From Sialis fuliginosa (taxonomy: Eukaryota > Arthropoda > Insecta > Megaloptera > Sialidae): a stretch of 64,000 bases of DNA. The notes beneath the pieces were generated by a model, which saw nothing but the letters and a program-made list of their open reading frames with translations, did no database searches and was not told the origin of the DNA. The translations under genes and the position numbers were made by a program. The stretch is taken from NCBI GenBank assembly GCA_961205875.1, contig OY540812.1, positions 18,352,001 through 18,416,000 of the forward strand, written 5' to 3'. Shown one piece after another: positions 34,741 through 47,339 of this stretch (its first letter is position 1; every line of letters begins with the position of its first letter).

Positions 34741-35741
34741 CGTTAGAAGTTTTATAAAAAAATATGCTGTCTTTCGAAAATCTGGTCACTTAACTTATAC
34801 TGTTTACCCTATATACATGTAACATTTATTTTAGTTACCTATGATTTATAATAAATGAATTCATATTTACCAGGAAATTCAGTCATACTTACCATTAGCA
34901 TTACGTTGGTTCTAATTGTACGTACATATGTCATTCTTTAGATACCGGTCTCTATCAGTCTATTTATGTACTTTTAATAATAATGATTTTGTTAACATAA
35001 CGATTCTTAAGAACACATCACTGTCGTTAAGCGATGTATAGTGAATGGTATGTATTTACAAAATAATAAATAAACTAATATATTTTTTATTAATGGTAGG
35101 TACTTATATCATTTTTAGTTTCATCTTAACTTCTCTAGAATACAAAAAAGAACGTGCAAAATATATTTCTTTCTTTCTTACTCGTCGACTCGTACAGAAT
35201 GAAATTCATTATCAACACGTACACAAATATTTTTTCAATGCGATATAATTTTTTTCATACATTTCTTATCACATAATAAGCAAAATTTGTAAGCTTTTTA
35301 TGATAAGACGTTATCAGAAATGGTCGCCAGATTATACATGAAAGAGTAAATAGAATTCGCGATCTTTCGTTTGAAAATAAATAACGTTTTTTTATATTTT
35401 TTATTGTACCTATTATTTCATATCGCATATATGTATTTTTTATACATTATATATAAATATAAATTTATATTAAAAAATTATATTTCTATTTAATTTAAAA
35501 ATTGTATCATAATTTAGGTTTCATATAGCAAGTTAATCTACAGTTTACAAATAATATTAGGATAAATACATATTTTACTACATATCTATGTAATTATAAA
35601 TATACATCTTCAGATCAAAATTTTACAGAAATTTCAAATTTGTATTGTATTGACAAAATAGCAACAAAACTTATACATTTTTAAATACGAAACACACGAA
35701 AACAATCTATTGCTGTTTTGTCTTTTTAGTCAAATTGCAGC
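34741..35741. other. AT-rich DNA, no gene recognised
   Basis: Only short AT-driven open frames occur (for example 35045-35248). No repeat pair found. Confidence 0.5.
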
Positions 35742-35749
35742 ATTAGAAT

Positions 35750-35961
35750 CAGGGTTTTGAACCGGAACTGAACCGAAAACCGGAAAACCCGTTATTTTTT
35801 ACCGAAACGAAAACCGGAACCAAACCGAAAAAAATAATATCGTATTTTTCGGTTCGGTACATGTCAAAAACCGTTTTTTTAACGAAAACCGAACCGATAT
35901 ATAATTTTTTACTCGAACTGAAACGAAAACCGAAACGAAAAAATAACGGTTCGAAGCCCTG
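35750..35961. mobile_element. 212-bp hAT-like element made of AACCGAAA-type repeats, perfect 8-bp TSD
   Basis: Ends CAGGGTTTTGAACCG and CGGTTCGAAGCCCTG are inverted copies with two differences. They are flanked by a perfect 8-bp duplication ATTAGAAT (35742-35749 and 35962-35969). Almost the whole interior is an irregular array of GAACCGAAAACCGGAA-like units, which extend the GAACCG of the TIR. CAGGG ends and the 8-bp duplication identify it as hAT-like. A degraded relative is at 9463-9618. Open frames through it are by-products of the repeat. Confidence 0.85.
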
Positions 35962-35969
35962 ATTAGAAT

Positions 35970-37229
35970 ATCAACAATTTTACCAAATTTCATTTTTCTA
36001 TCTTTAAAAAAAAAATTATAACATAATGCACAAACATAGAGGTATATTAATAGAGATTATATATTTTTACGAACCACCACTGTCTATAGATATTACGTCA
36101 ACCTAAAACCCGCCAATGGCCGCAATGTGATATGCAAAATGTAAATATATACGAAATGAATTTTTAGATCATACTTATCTATCACAACAGGAAATGTGTA
36201 TTTTTAAATACAACTTTGTTCTCATAAAGGTTAACTGTACATACATTTTGGCACATTTTTTATCATTCTTTAATCGTATATAACATTTTTTATTTCCACT
36301 TATAAATAATATGAAATATTTTCATTACAACTGACTACTTACCGACCATTACACTAAAATATTGCCGTGCAATATTTAGGGCTTGTAAAACAATATCTTG
36401 ATTCTTGATGACCACATTGTTCTATTAATATATTTTCATAATTTTTGAGTGCTGTATAAAATAGTCGTTATTAATTTTAAAAAATTCATTAGGGCCCCAA
36501 CAAGCACCAGATTTGATACATGTTAAGTCCGACACTGTATTATGTACCTAAAATTTATTAATACATATATAAACAAAAATAATTTACTCTATCAAAACTG
36601 GACTAAAGATTAATACAAATATTTATTAATAATATAAATATTTTTTGCAAATATTTCATCTTCTTGAATATAAAGAAGATAAGAATTTCTTAACGAAATT
36701 TCAACGCAATATCGAGTAACAAAATTTATTCATTTTAACTAATTTTTCCTTCGAGTTGTTTTTACTAGTCCGATTCTGTTGATAAATATTACGTATGTAG
36801 TATAATGTACATATGTAGTTATTTTTAATCAATATCTATACCGCTATACTGTTGAATTAGACCGTTATGTATTATGATACATAAAATATAATTTGTGAAA
36901 TGAGAGCGTTTACCACGAAACGTATGACACAAGATAAATATAGAACACACAAAAATAATCGTATTTTATAATAGTTATAATTCACAATTAGTTCTTACTT
37001 TTGAACATGAAAAGTATTCTACATATAAAAAAGTATAGTAATAATCAATAATGAATTAATCGAACTCAAGATTTCAATGGATTACACGTTTCTTAAGGGT
37101 TCTTGAAAAAATAATGTCTGTATGTAAACGCTCTACAGCCAAAACGGTGAAACTTACAAACATGAAATATTAAACTCAAGATTTTTGTTTTCAGTACATG
37201 TACACCTGCATTTTTCCATGTTCTTTTAT
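35970..37229. other. AT-rich DNA, no gene recognised
   Basis: A short higher-complexity stretch (36090-36135, ACGTCAACCTAAAACCCGCC) has no recognisable role. Otherwise featureless. Confidence 0.5.
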
Positions 37230-37480
37230 ATATTTTTAATAAATTTTTAATATATGAAAAATATCAATGGGATTTGTCAGAAATAAAACTCACCTTTGTA
37301 TTATAAATATTAGTTTTCTAATGTCTTAATGTCAGAATCATAATACACATTCGTAGAATAACTAAATTATGAGAATTGGAATTTAGTTGCTTTATATTCC
37401 AAGGTAGCATGAATTAGTGACGTATAAATTAGTATTTAAAATTCAAATTTTGAGGGTGGTTTTCACCCCTTATGTAGCTG
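37230..37480 (+). repeat. Non-LTR-like repeat fragment (shorter copy of 17690-18265)
   Basis: Matches 17690-17975 in order: GTCAGAAATAAAACTCACC, AATATTAGTTTTCTAATGTC, AGAATAACTAA, AAGGTAGCATGA and ATTCAAATTTTGAGGGTGG. It stops resembling the longer copy after about 37480. Confidence 0.6.
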
Positions 37481-37647
37481 TTTAAGCACGTACAAATAAT
37501 AAATGTCCCTTAGGTTCAATTGAACTACAAATGTATCAAGTTTTATCAAAATTAGTGAGATAATACTCATAACGTTCACTTTTTAGACGATAAAATTTAT
37601 AAAATTTCGAATATTTCGAAAACCCCTAATCCGATTAACACCAAAAT

Positions 37648-37686
37648 CAATAATAATAATAATAATAATAATAATATAATATAATT
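37648..37686. repeat. AAT microsatellite
   Basis: About nine uninterrupted AAT triplets followed by AATAT variants. Confidence 0.85.
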
Positions 37687-37690
37687 TAAA

Positions 37691-37762
37691 ACAACTTTTC
37701 TTTACGTTTTGAAATTAGTACAATTAGAATCTGTCATTCCTTCGGAACATGGAAGTAAAGAA
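37691..37762 (-). repeat. Short retroelement-like fragment
   Basis: On the minus strand TTTACTTCCATGTTCCGAAG, ATTCTAATTGTACTAATTTC and AAAACGTAAAGAAAAGTTG match 20632-20760. It is shorter than the copies at 20632-20805 and 41584-41734. Confidence 0.55.
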
Positions 37763-38461
37763 CAGTACATTTTATCATTTTAAATATACCTACAGCAAAA
37801 ATTTATTTTTGCGATACGGCCTAGTTAAAATTTTAGCAGCACACTTCTATGTGTATATACCTACATTATTTACATTATCGATTTCATTCTGAAATTAAAC
37901 ACTGAAACCAAGCTGTTCGTTTTCATTTCGATTTTGTTTATATAGAATAAATCAGATTAAGAGATTCCTAGGTGGAACTGAAAATATCATCAGGAAATTT
38001 AAGTGAATCATTAAACTGTGACCGAAATACAATCTGTATTTGAATATTTGTGGTTTTGCCAAAATTCTGATTCAACGTGTCTGGCTAGCCGGTGTCTATT
38101 TTCATACTTTGCGGCCCCCACAATCTATAAGTGGACATATAGGTGTGCGAATAATCTTGATTGTCTTTTATATACAGGAGCAGACCAATATCCGGGCACG
38201 ATGTATAACCAGTAATAGACGTTCTGAAATAACACAGCTACACAAAAAAAAATTGCGGAGCCAAAAAAGCGACCAATCCTATATAGCATTATAGTATTGG
38301 TCCAGCATAGACGATATCTAAATTTTTAAAATTTTAAGCTGAAACTACGCTCTATACTAGTAATTCTGAAGTGCATTTATTTTGATGAGAAAATTGTTTA
38401 GTATTTGTTTAAACTAAAAATTTTTACATTTAAAAATCTGAAAAATAATACACTTTTTTCA
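37763..38461. other. AT-rich DNA, no gene recognised
   Basis: Overlapping frames near 38018-38294 are of moderate complexity, but start at non-ATG codons or show no known domain. Confidence 0.4.
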
Positions 38462-38463
38462 TA

Positions 38464-38911
38464 GCGTAAAGTGGGGTAAGTGTAACTAAGTTTTGACATA
38501 CATAGTTCAACTCTGACCTCAAATTGCCAACTTGTTATTGCGAGTATAATTCTGAAATTTTTCATATATTAACTTGGACTAATTGGCTTTAAAACCATAT
38601 GCATTTTAGTTAAAAAAAATAATAATAATTTATGGTCAAATAATTTTTTTTTAAATTTTGTGTTTTGAGATTACACTTACCCCGGGGTCTGGGGCAAGTG
38701 TAACCTCGCCTTGTTATACCCATATAAAGAATTTTAAAAGAGACATGGGGCAAGTGTCCACTAGATTCTCTAATTTTCACTGAATTTGGGACTTTTTAAA
38801 TTATTAAAATATCTTAAATTTTACTCAACATACGAACGAAATAAAGCTTATTTAAAGTGTGATAAGCCGTGGTTACACTAAGCCCATGGTTACACTTACC
38901 CCACTTCACTC
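38464..38911. mobile_element. MITE with GGGGTAAGTGTAAC ends and TA flanks
   Basis: AAGTGGGGTAAGTGTAAC (38469-38486) and its inverse (38889-38906) are perfect 18-bp repeats. The outermost five bases are less exact (GCGTA and GAGTG inverted). TA lies outside each end (38462-38463, 38912-38913). Related GGGGCAAGTGTAACC (38692) and GGGGCAAGTGTCC (38748) motifs occur inside. The ends and TA duplication fit a TA-targeting family such as Tc1/mariner or ISL2EU-like; no transposase is present. Confidence 0.75.
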
Positions 38912-39284
38912 TACTTAAAAATGTATCGAATTGAAAAAATAGTAATATACAACACTTGTTGAGAATCAAATACTTCTTCTTCTCTTGGCTTTATTCCATT
39001 ACAGGTTTACCGTCCTCAACCTTCAATACTGTCTATCTTTCCAATCTTCTTCTCTTAACCGTTAACCCTTTCTCTGCCATCATGGACTAATGTTTTCCAT
39101 TTAACTCCTGGTTAACCTCTTTTTTTTCTTCTCCTAGGTGACCATAGATTCAAATACTACTGTTAATTGTTCGTTAAATATATACCACTATAAATAGTTC
39201 GTGGATATATATGTTATAATATTATTAAGTTTTATTGTTAAGTATTTTATATAGCAATTCTAAAACAGCAAGAATTTTGTTGTT

Positions 39285-40411
39285 ATCACGCAGAGAAAAA
39301 ACATGGTTGTGACATGATCGCAGCAACATAACTTTTTTGTATGTATAATATATTGGTTACTATGAAAATAGTTAATACTTGTAATAATTTCATATTTTTC
39401 AGAATGATTACCGTAAAAATTAAATTATTATAGAAAACATTTCATTTTTGTAAGTACTATGTTACATTATCACCAGAAATTTAAGTTGCTGCAAAAAAAG
39501 TATGATTTTGGTAACATAATATTAATTTGACATTTATGATTCCAGTAATCATTTGCTTTACAACAATGATTTCCTTGATAAACAATAGTTTGTTTTGATT
39601 TTTATACGATACCCTATAGTTGACGTAATATAAATATGATTGGAACAACCATTAGGTATAGTCGCTATACCAAGTAATATGTTCAAAGTTATTTTTTAAG
39701 TGTAACGTGGTCATGTGCAGTGTGAGTTTATAGAGGCGGAATTCGATCATTTTTTTTCAGTTCTTATTTTATATTCTATTAATTAAATACGCTGGTAAAT
39801 TGTTCCTACAGTAAAGTTTGTAAAGTGAAAGATATATGCAAAGTGTTTTAAATACTGCATATTACACCTAAAGTGAGTGAATTATATTTTTGTTATGAGT
39901 TTGTCTAAAAACAGCTTTGTTTTGTTTAAATACGGAGGCAGAACTTTATAAAAAATGAATCTAATAAAAAAATGAATCGAAACAACATGATTGTTGTATT
40001 CAACATATTATGTTATCGTCCTCTAAACAAGATGGTTGCATTCATCATATTATGTTCTCGACAATAAAACAACATGGTTGCATCCAAAATATTATGTTCT
40101 CGTCAACGAAACAATATGGTTGCATCCAAAATATTATGTTCTCGTCAACGAAACAATATGGTTGCATTCATCATATTATGTTCTCGACAATAAAACAACA
40201 TGGTTGTATCCAAAATATTATGTTCTCGTCAACGAAACAATATGGTTGCATCAAACATATTATGTTCTTGACACTAATAGTGTATGGTATAGTCACAAAA
40301 GAGAAGTTATCATTAAATGGTTATAATTATGATTCCTGCAATAAAGATTACAATCATATTATTATGCTCTCAAAACATTATTGTCGCAACCATGTTTTTC
40401 TCTGCGTGATC
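39285..40411. mobile_element. Non-autonomous element with 42-bp minisatellite interior
   Basis: ATCACGCAGAGAAAAA plus ACATGGTTGTGAC at the left (39285-39313) is mirrored at the right by GTCGCAACCATG plus TTTTTCTCTGCGTGAT (40384-40411). One base is gained or lost and one differs. A flanking duplication is not obvious, so exact ends are approximate and the superfamily is open. Between the ends lies the minisatellite at 39978-40273, whose unit contains the ACATGGTTG of the TIR. Confidence 0.65.
39978..40273 (+). repeat. 42-bp minisatellite, about seven units
   Basis: Unit wording is TATGTTCTCGTCAACGAAAC then AATATGGTTGCATCCAAAAT and AT. Two unit variants alternate (TCGTCAACGAAAC and TCGACAATAAAAC). 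Because 42 is a multiple of three, frames stay open across the array and read as 14-residue repeats (MFSSTKQYGCIQNI), a by-product rather than evidence of a gene. Confidence 0.85.
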
Positions 40412-41583
40412 AATGTATCTGTACTTTTATGTAAAAATGAAGACAAATTTTCACAAGGTTTATCTTTTAATGGAACTCGCTAAATTAGCACAAGGTTTAG
40501 CTTGTGGAAATTTTTGGTGATGAAACTACAATACTTATTGCTTACTCTACATCGTATCATAAAATTTTTTTTGCAACCAGAAAATACCGTTCAAAATCTA
40601 ATTTAATAAAGCCACAAATTTTATTGTTATATTTGAGGACCTTCACATAAAAAACTTTAAAAACAATGCAGTATATACCTACTGACAAACTTGAGGAAAA
40701 CTTTTTTTTACTAAAAACTCGACATGAAACTTAAATATGCAAAAAGCAATGCAAAGTGGAGATTACAAGTTTTATATTTCAATTAATTACAGTGTGTATA
40801 GAATTTTTTTTTTTCAATATACATAAACTAAAAAAAAATTGAAACGGAAAACATGAACTGAAATTTATTCTTCGTGACAAAATTATTAAAATAAATTTAG
40901 AGTTGATTCTCTTAATTGGAACAATCAACAGCACAAAATAATTTAATAGTAATTTTCTGCTCTTTGCATACAAACTTTGCATTTGCCACACACCAAAAAT
41001 ATTAGTAACATTAATTACAATTGGTGGGGACGATCTGCCTCAATTTATATATATGTACATATTTATCTGACATACAATATTGTGTTGTAGAAATCTACTG
41101 TTTGTTTAAATTCAAACAACATCAAAATGGTAATTGACACATCGCGCATCTATACGAATACTTACCCAACTCAACAAATCAAAATTTAAAGATTAAGTTA
41201 AGTATAGAAGGTAAGCCAGAGAAATCTACGTTGTTTTAAGTACTTTTGAGAACAGAAGAGTCACTAAAGGAACAACAATACAATTCGAAAATATTTGGAT
41301 TTGTGACAGTCTTTTACCAGATATGTCATTTATTTCGTGGCCATTTCACTTTTACACCGACATAAGTTTAATAAAAACTTTAAAAACATAACCAATAATT
41401 AGCAATGATGCATGAACAGAGACGTAGCTTATATACAATACTTAGACGATATTATTATAGGTACAAAATTGTTTACAAAATTGCGTATGTTTCCAAAATC
41501 AATCTTGAATCTTTGCTGAGATGAACATTTTGTTAAAAAAACAACAAGTCAATACATTTTAACAAAGCTTATCGTGAACAAAA
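40412..41583. other. AT-rich DNA, no gene recognised
   Basis: No repeats or frames of note. Confidence 0.5.
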
Positions 41584-41734
41584 GAAAATTTTACAGACAG
41601 GCACACGCACAGCCCTTATGCAAGAACCACTTTGTGTTTTGAAGGCAGCATAATCATAATCTGACTTTATTTTGGACACGATTTTTCTATGATACCTTAC
41701 TACTCCATTTCGTTCGAAATATGAAAGTAAAAAA
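41584..41734 (-). repeat. Retroelement-like fragment, minus-strand copy of 20632-20805
   Basis: On the minus strand, TTTTTACTTTCATATTTCGA, AAAAATCGTGTCC, AGTCAGATTATGATTATG, AGGGCTGTGCGTGTGCCTGT and CTGTAAAATTTTCTTT follow the order of the 20632-20805 copy. Confidence 0.6.
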
Positions 41735-43040
41735 CACCCTTCTAATATATCTAAACGCTTTAAGTGATGATTCTTTACTCAGTCACTGAAGGCATTAATT
41801 GAAAATTGAAATATAGCTTCTCCTAAAAATTTATATTTTTTGAGTTGTGCCAATATTCTTCTCGACATTCTCGAGGTATGAATTACTGTGGATATGTAGA
41901 AGCAAAGCAGTGAACAAAGTACCTATATGAATGTAATGCAATTAACAGTTTTCAGTGGGGTTTGCAATGTTTGTAATTTAAGGGTTAAAACGAACAGGTT
42001 TCAGTTTAATAATGTCCAATAATTAGGTAATTTTAGTCTCTGCTCAATGATATCTGTCAATTAGCGTAAATTGATGTAGCATAATTTTAAAATATGGATA
42101 GAAAATAATGATGTATATTTATTTATAACCAGTGGTGCACTAAGATTAGTAACCAGCCATATAAAAATGTATTTTCGAGCTCTTCAAAAACTGCCACTAA
42201 AATTATATCTGGCGCGCTCCTGTCTATCGGTATCTATAACTTATGGCCCGTAGCACATTTTGTGTCCCGCTTGGTATCATTTTAACCTTTGTCTTACCAA
42301 CTGAAACAAATTTCACATTTTATCAACTGGGGCCAAATGCTCCCCAATGAGTTTTTACATGATTTATTTATTATTTTACTTTATAATTTCGACTGGGGAT
42401 AAATTGAGTCGCGTTATTTTTGAAAGTGTAATTAGTTCAATTTTGAAAACAATGGTTATATGCTAGTTTTAGCTATATATATTTAGTTTAATTATTTTAA
42501 ACAATGGGTGTGTGTACTTATGTACGCGCGGTAGAAGTTATATTTCTTTGGTGTAGTGATATATAGCGTATGCAAATACAAAACTAAAAACCTGTTTTAC
42601 TGAATATCATAACAGAAATCTGTATTATATATCTAACCTAACAAACGCTTTTCGTTGCCGTTGTACTACTAAAATTTCACCCTGAACGCTCCTAAAGAAA
42701 TATAACTTCAAAAATAGGTATACATACTTCAATTTCTCAACGAGTTAGTCAATAGTAAATTCACTGGGATTGCCATATATATACCACTACATATTAAAAC
42801 ACAAAACTTTAAAAATCTTGAATATATATGTGAAATTATACCACTTTTAAAAATAATAACTTAATTATAAACTGAATTCAATTATTTTTTATACATATTC
42901 TTCTTTTTTAAATTAAGTACATACATCAATATTTATATATGTCTACATCAAGGTTACTTGCTTGTCTTTCACTGGAACAGATATATGAAGTTAGAAGTCG
43001 ATGTTAAAGTTTGAAATTTTACACTTCAATGATTAAAAAA
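41735..43040. other. AT-rich DNA, no gene recognised
   Basis: A slightly GC-richer stretch near 42200-42360 has no identified content. Confidence 0.45.
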
Positions 43041-43045
43041 TTACA

Positions 43046-43080
43046 TACACTACTGTCTAAAAGTTTGGAAGCATGTATAT
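43046..43080 (+). repeat. Possible Tc1-like terminal fragment
   Basis: TACACTACTGTCTAAAAGTT followed by TGGAAGCA resembles the common Tc1-family end 'TACAGTGCTGGCCAAAAGTTTGGA'. No partner end was found in the window. Confidence 0.35.
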
Positions 43081-45184
43081 TTTTCTGTATGATTATATCG
43101 GCGTATTCACCTTATAACATTCATCGTTGAGACTGGCTTCCGACTCGATTTATTTAATCTGACGGTAATCTGAGATAGAGCCGAGTTCGTTCAGATTAAC
43201 ACCTTTATGTAATTATTTTCTTGATTTGGAGTTATCTTGGATCTGCATATTTTACAGGATACACCGAGCTTTTTCGCGGTTTACCACTGGTAAAACTAGC
43301 TGTATCCGCGGCTTCGCTCGCGTGGACTACGGAATTATTATTTCGGATTTTTGAAAAATATAGTTGAATTAAGTACAAATACGATTAGTAATTATTGTAA
43401 TAATAACTAATCAACACCTAAATTACCTAACAAAAACGAATCAGAACAAAAAGCCTACAAATAATTTTTGTTCTGTTTAAATTTGAAAGTTAACTATTGA
43501 AAACAAAATAAACAATTGACGATCAAAAGAGTTCGAATGGCGACCAACTGCATGCAAATCGTTCCCTCTACCCCGCTATTAATATTTTACCGTACATAAC
43601 TTATATTTAAAGTTATTTCCTAAACTAAAAGACCAAATTGGATGCTGTAAAGGGCAAATTATATCTACATTAAAAAAAATAGTATAATTTCTCTTCCCAT
43701 TACTCGGAGAACTCGGAGTTGTATGACATAATATATCCACAAATAACGAAAGAGGGTATGACCCGCACAATATACATATATTCACTGATACAGATCAAAA
43801 ACTTCGATAAGCATTTTTTTGTTTACAAACAAAAATCAAATAATTTTAAATTTCCTCTTTTCTACATAAATAATTACAATGCACATTAGGTACTTAATAT
43901 TATCATGAGGTGGTAAAGTTATATAAGTTAAAAGTAATAATGATAGTAATTTTGTATTTCCCATATTAAATCTGTTAAAACATTTATATTATTAATTATA
44001 ACATTAAAATAATAATGGATATAAAAAAATAATATGTTCTCAAACTAAAATGAAATATGGATTGTAAATTACAAAAAAGTAATAATAAATTTTGACATTC
44101 TATTTCACGTATATATGTATATAGGTATAGTTTTTTCATGCATTGTATAATTCACCTATTCAGTTGTATTATTATTGATTAGTGTTTTGTGATTTATGTT
44201 TTTCAGTGTGCAATAAAATGTATGAGTATATATTTAGGTATTTAAAACAGTTCAACACAAAATAAAACTATAATCATTAAATTTTTCAACTGAAAATAAA
44301 TATGTCGTGCAATATATTATATTAGTTATTTATAGTAAGTGTTTTCATATTTATTACTTTACTTCAGTATTGATTTTTTTATACATATGCAGTTTTTATG
44401 TATTAAAACATTTAGATAATTAAACTAATAATAAAATTTATGTAAATGTATTTTTTATATGCTTTTTTAATTTTTTATTCAGTTATAGAAATATTTTGTA
44501 GTTAAAAATATTGAATCATAAACCTCTATTTTTGTAAGAAAACTGGCTTTGAAAGAACAAATCCTGCCCTGTAATATTTCGTTAACAACGCCACATCCTT
44601 TTTATAATCCATGCAAAAGATGCAAATTATAACGAGTTGGTATAATGATTGAACGCAACCATATACATAGCCATAGCTGTGTCAAGGTCACCGGTGGTGA
44701 GGGAATACAAATTCAGCAGCTCTATGTATTTGAAACAGACATAAATGCAGGTAGAGAAGCGGCCATTTTGTAAAATTTGAAAATACACATACATTTTATT
44801 GGTCAGGACCGCCCTGTTTCGTTTTTAAATTTTTTAGTATATTATCGAACTATCAATACGTTATTTGGTAAAATACATTTATACCTACACAATTTTTGTT
44901 TGATTATTAATAAATTAATTAACATTTTCAAATATTAGATGTATCCAAAAATTAATATTCTATTTTAATTATTTTCCATTAATATGTAAATAATTAAATT
45001 TATGTGCAACGCTAATTAATTTCTTTCTATTTTTACAACCGCACTCAATTATTTTATTAAAAAGCTTTGATTGTTTTTTTATAAATTGATTCTTTTTAAA
45101 TATTTTATATAAGCATGCTTGAAATGCTGATTATTATCTAAAGGTATGTATTATATCTATTACAAAAAAAATCAATTTTATATA
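43081..45184. other. Mostly AT-rich DNA with short repeat scraps
   Basis: TAGCTGTATCCGCGGCTTCG followed by CTCGCGTGGA (43299-43328) is a short relative of the 'CTAGCTGTTACCCGCG' retroelement head at 61095. A mid-GC patch (44625-44820, including TCAAGGTCACCGGTGGTGAG) is unrecognised. Confidence 0.4.
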
Positions 45185-45284
45185 TGACACCCGTGATGGA
45201 AATTGATGGTATCACCATCAACCAAATCCCCACCCCTCAAAAAAGATCAGTAAGTTTTGTTTTTGGTAAATTAGACGGGTGTCA
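45185..45284. repeat. 100-bp foldback with nested palindrome
   Basis: TGACACCCGT (45185-45194) and ACGGGTGTCA (45275-45284) are perfect inverted repeats. Between them TTGATGGTATCACCATCAA (45203-45221) is an 8+3+8 hairpin. The CCCCACCCCTC wording and ends are suggestive of a very short MITE. Confidence 0.55.
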
Positions 45285-46309
45285 CCCCTGTGAACAACAA
45301 AAAAAGCAATGGACTCTATTTTTTTATAAATAGAACCCTTTTGAGGGTAACTTGGAGCAGCAGCAGCCCCCCTCGTCTATAGATTATAATCATGACTGTG
45401 TTCAAGTACAAAAAGTGTATTTAAGTTATAACTACTCAAAAAAGTCCTTATGTACAATATTAATACTTAACTCGCAGATTAGACTACCTATTTATGTATC
45501 TACAATCTACCTACATATATATTTATAAAAATCCATAATTAATATTTTATTAAAATATAATTAAACATATGTTCAACATCATTCCTATAAATGTTTAGAC
45601 AGTTTAGGTTCTATATAAATATTTTCTGCCACGTGGCCCCCACATTCTGCTAAAAACCTAAGTCATTTTTTAATGACAAAAAAGCTGGTTGATTCGCCGT
45701 GCTAGACCCCCATTAGCTCCAGGCCCCAAGCTATAACTCTGTCGCCCCCTCCCCACCCCTTGTGGGGGCCATGATCTGCCATCTACTAACAATAAGTTCT
45801 CCTATAAGTACCTATATATACTTATAATTTAAAAAAAATGTATATAGTATAAGCTATTCTTGATAAAAATAATAATGACAAAAAATTCTTTGTGGGAGGG
45901 CGATATCATTCAACATTTTCATACCCAGATGATAGAAACTTCTTTCAATAAAATACATTTTATTTGAAACTGCCAACCAGTTATTTCTCCCCATACACAT
46001 TTTTCATGCTTTAGAAACGTTTGTCGCAAATAAAAATTTCAAATAAAAATTACAAAAATAACTCTTTTATATTGATTTGCATTGTTCATGAACACCAAGG
46101 GATAAATTAATTTGTTTTATTGTTTTCCCTAAATATTACCAAATAATCGATATAGGCAGTAAACACCAGTGGTTGTAAACAAATTAAAAAAGTGGAAGAT
46201 AACTATATATACTTATAATAATTAAAGAAATTAAAGCCTGGTGTTTAACCTCCATATAGGTTTACAAAAGATCATCGTTATTATATGGTTTATTGTAAAT
46301 TGGTCAATA
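45285..46309. other. AT-rich DNA with one C-rich repeat-like patch
   Basis: At about 45690-45775, ATTAGCTCCAGGCCCCAAGC, CGCCCCCTCCCCACCCCTTG and TGGGGGCCATGATCTGCCAT resemble a transposon end region, but the family was not recognised. Confidence 0.35.
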
Positions 46310-46645
46310 ATTAATATTTCACCCCCTGTCACATAAGAAGGGTTATAATTGTTGTTTTAGCTGACCCGGCAAACGTTGTTCTGTCCAAAAATAATTTGTT
46401 TAAAAATCAGACCATAAATATACATTTTCGTAAATATCTCGACTCCAGCGCCACCTACCAGGTCCATTTTTTTTAAATATTTATTTCCACGTAACTAACA
46501 TATATTCTGAATATGAGCAAAATTGGACCACAAATACACATTCTCGACCCCAGCGCCACCTACCAGTTCCAAAAAATCTATAAACTTATTGGAGCACCAA
46601 ACGAACGTATGGTGTGAACATGATTTCGACATGTTCATTAACATA
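46310..46645 (+). repeat. Dispersed insect repeat ('GACCCGGCAAACGTTGTTCT' type)
   Basis: CACCCCCTGTCACATAAGAA, GCTGACCCGGCAAACGTTGT and two copies of CAGCGCCACCTACCAG, each after CTCGAC (46438 and 46543), are common wording of a dispersed insect repeat. It shares CCCCCTGTCACA...GGGTT and TTTTCGTAAATATCTCGACTCC-type pieces with the 408-bp unit of the 50724-54454 element, there partly in inverted orientation. Confidence 0.5.
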
Positions 46646-47339
46646 TTATAATCCATTAACTATGCATCTTCAAAAACGGATTGGATGCTTAAATGTTAAA
46701 TAATTTTGTGAAAAATAATTGTAAACTGAAATTTTAAGCTTTTAAACAGATGTGGCCTGAAAAATTTTTAACGCTATGCACGCATTCAAAATTCGCAAGA
46801 AAATAGTTTTTTGTCTTCTCTGCGTAAAATAATTAAAATTTATAAATAAAAGCATAATTTCAAGCTTTTTTATTTTATTTTTACCATAATTTGATGAGTA
46901 TTATAAAATATGTTATTTTTTTAACATAAAAAAATATTTCATTTCGGATTCTTGTGACTACCGGGTCCCAAAAAAGATAGGGATAAAGGCAATTGCCTAG
47001 TGATCTATTGGTTCGCTCTGTGTTTATAATATATCATTATTGGCCATCTTCACAATTAATTTACCAGTATTATCAAACTTTAATTTTAATTTTAGAAACA
47101 TATAATTTCTTTTATCTATACTGCACATAAATATTTTATAGTCTTGATGAAATACAATCCACAAAACAACGTAATAATGTATTGCCAACGCCAATATAAG
47201 ATTTCTAATACAAAAAAAAACTACAAACAGTTAATTTAATTTGAAACTTATAAGCATAAATCCGTTACAAAAGACGCCCAACAAAAAATGTTTACGAAAC
47301 ACTGATCTAAAAGTCTACGTAAAAAAAGAGCATCTAAAG
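46646..47339. other. AT-rich DNA, no gene recognised
   Basis: No notable signal. Confidence 0.5.

Noticed and set aside
35799-35993. Minus-strand frame rich in RFSFR/SVFVSV repeats
   Set aside because: It is the translation of the AACCGAAA array of the hAT-like element.
39978-40273. CRISPR-like regular repeats
   Set aside because: Units are contiguous without unique spacers and the DNA is eukaryotic; it is a minisatellite within a mobile element.
40010-40483. 157-codon frame with 14-residue repeats
   Set aside because: The repeat period of 42 bp is a multiple of three, so frames stay open automatically; another frame across the same array is also open.
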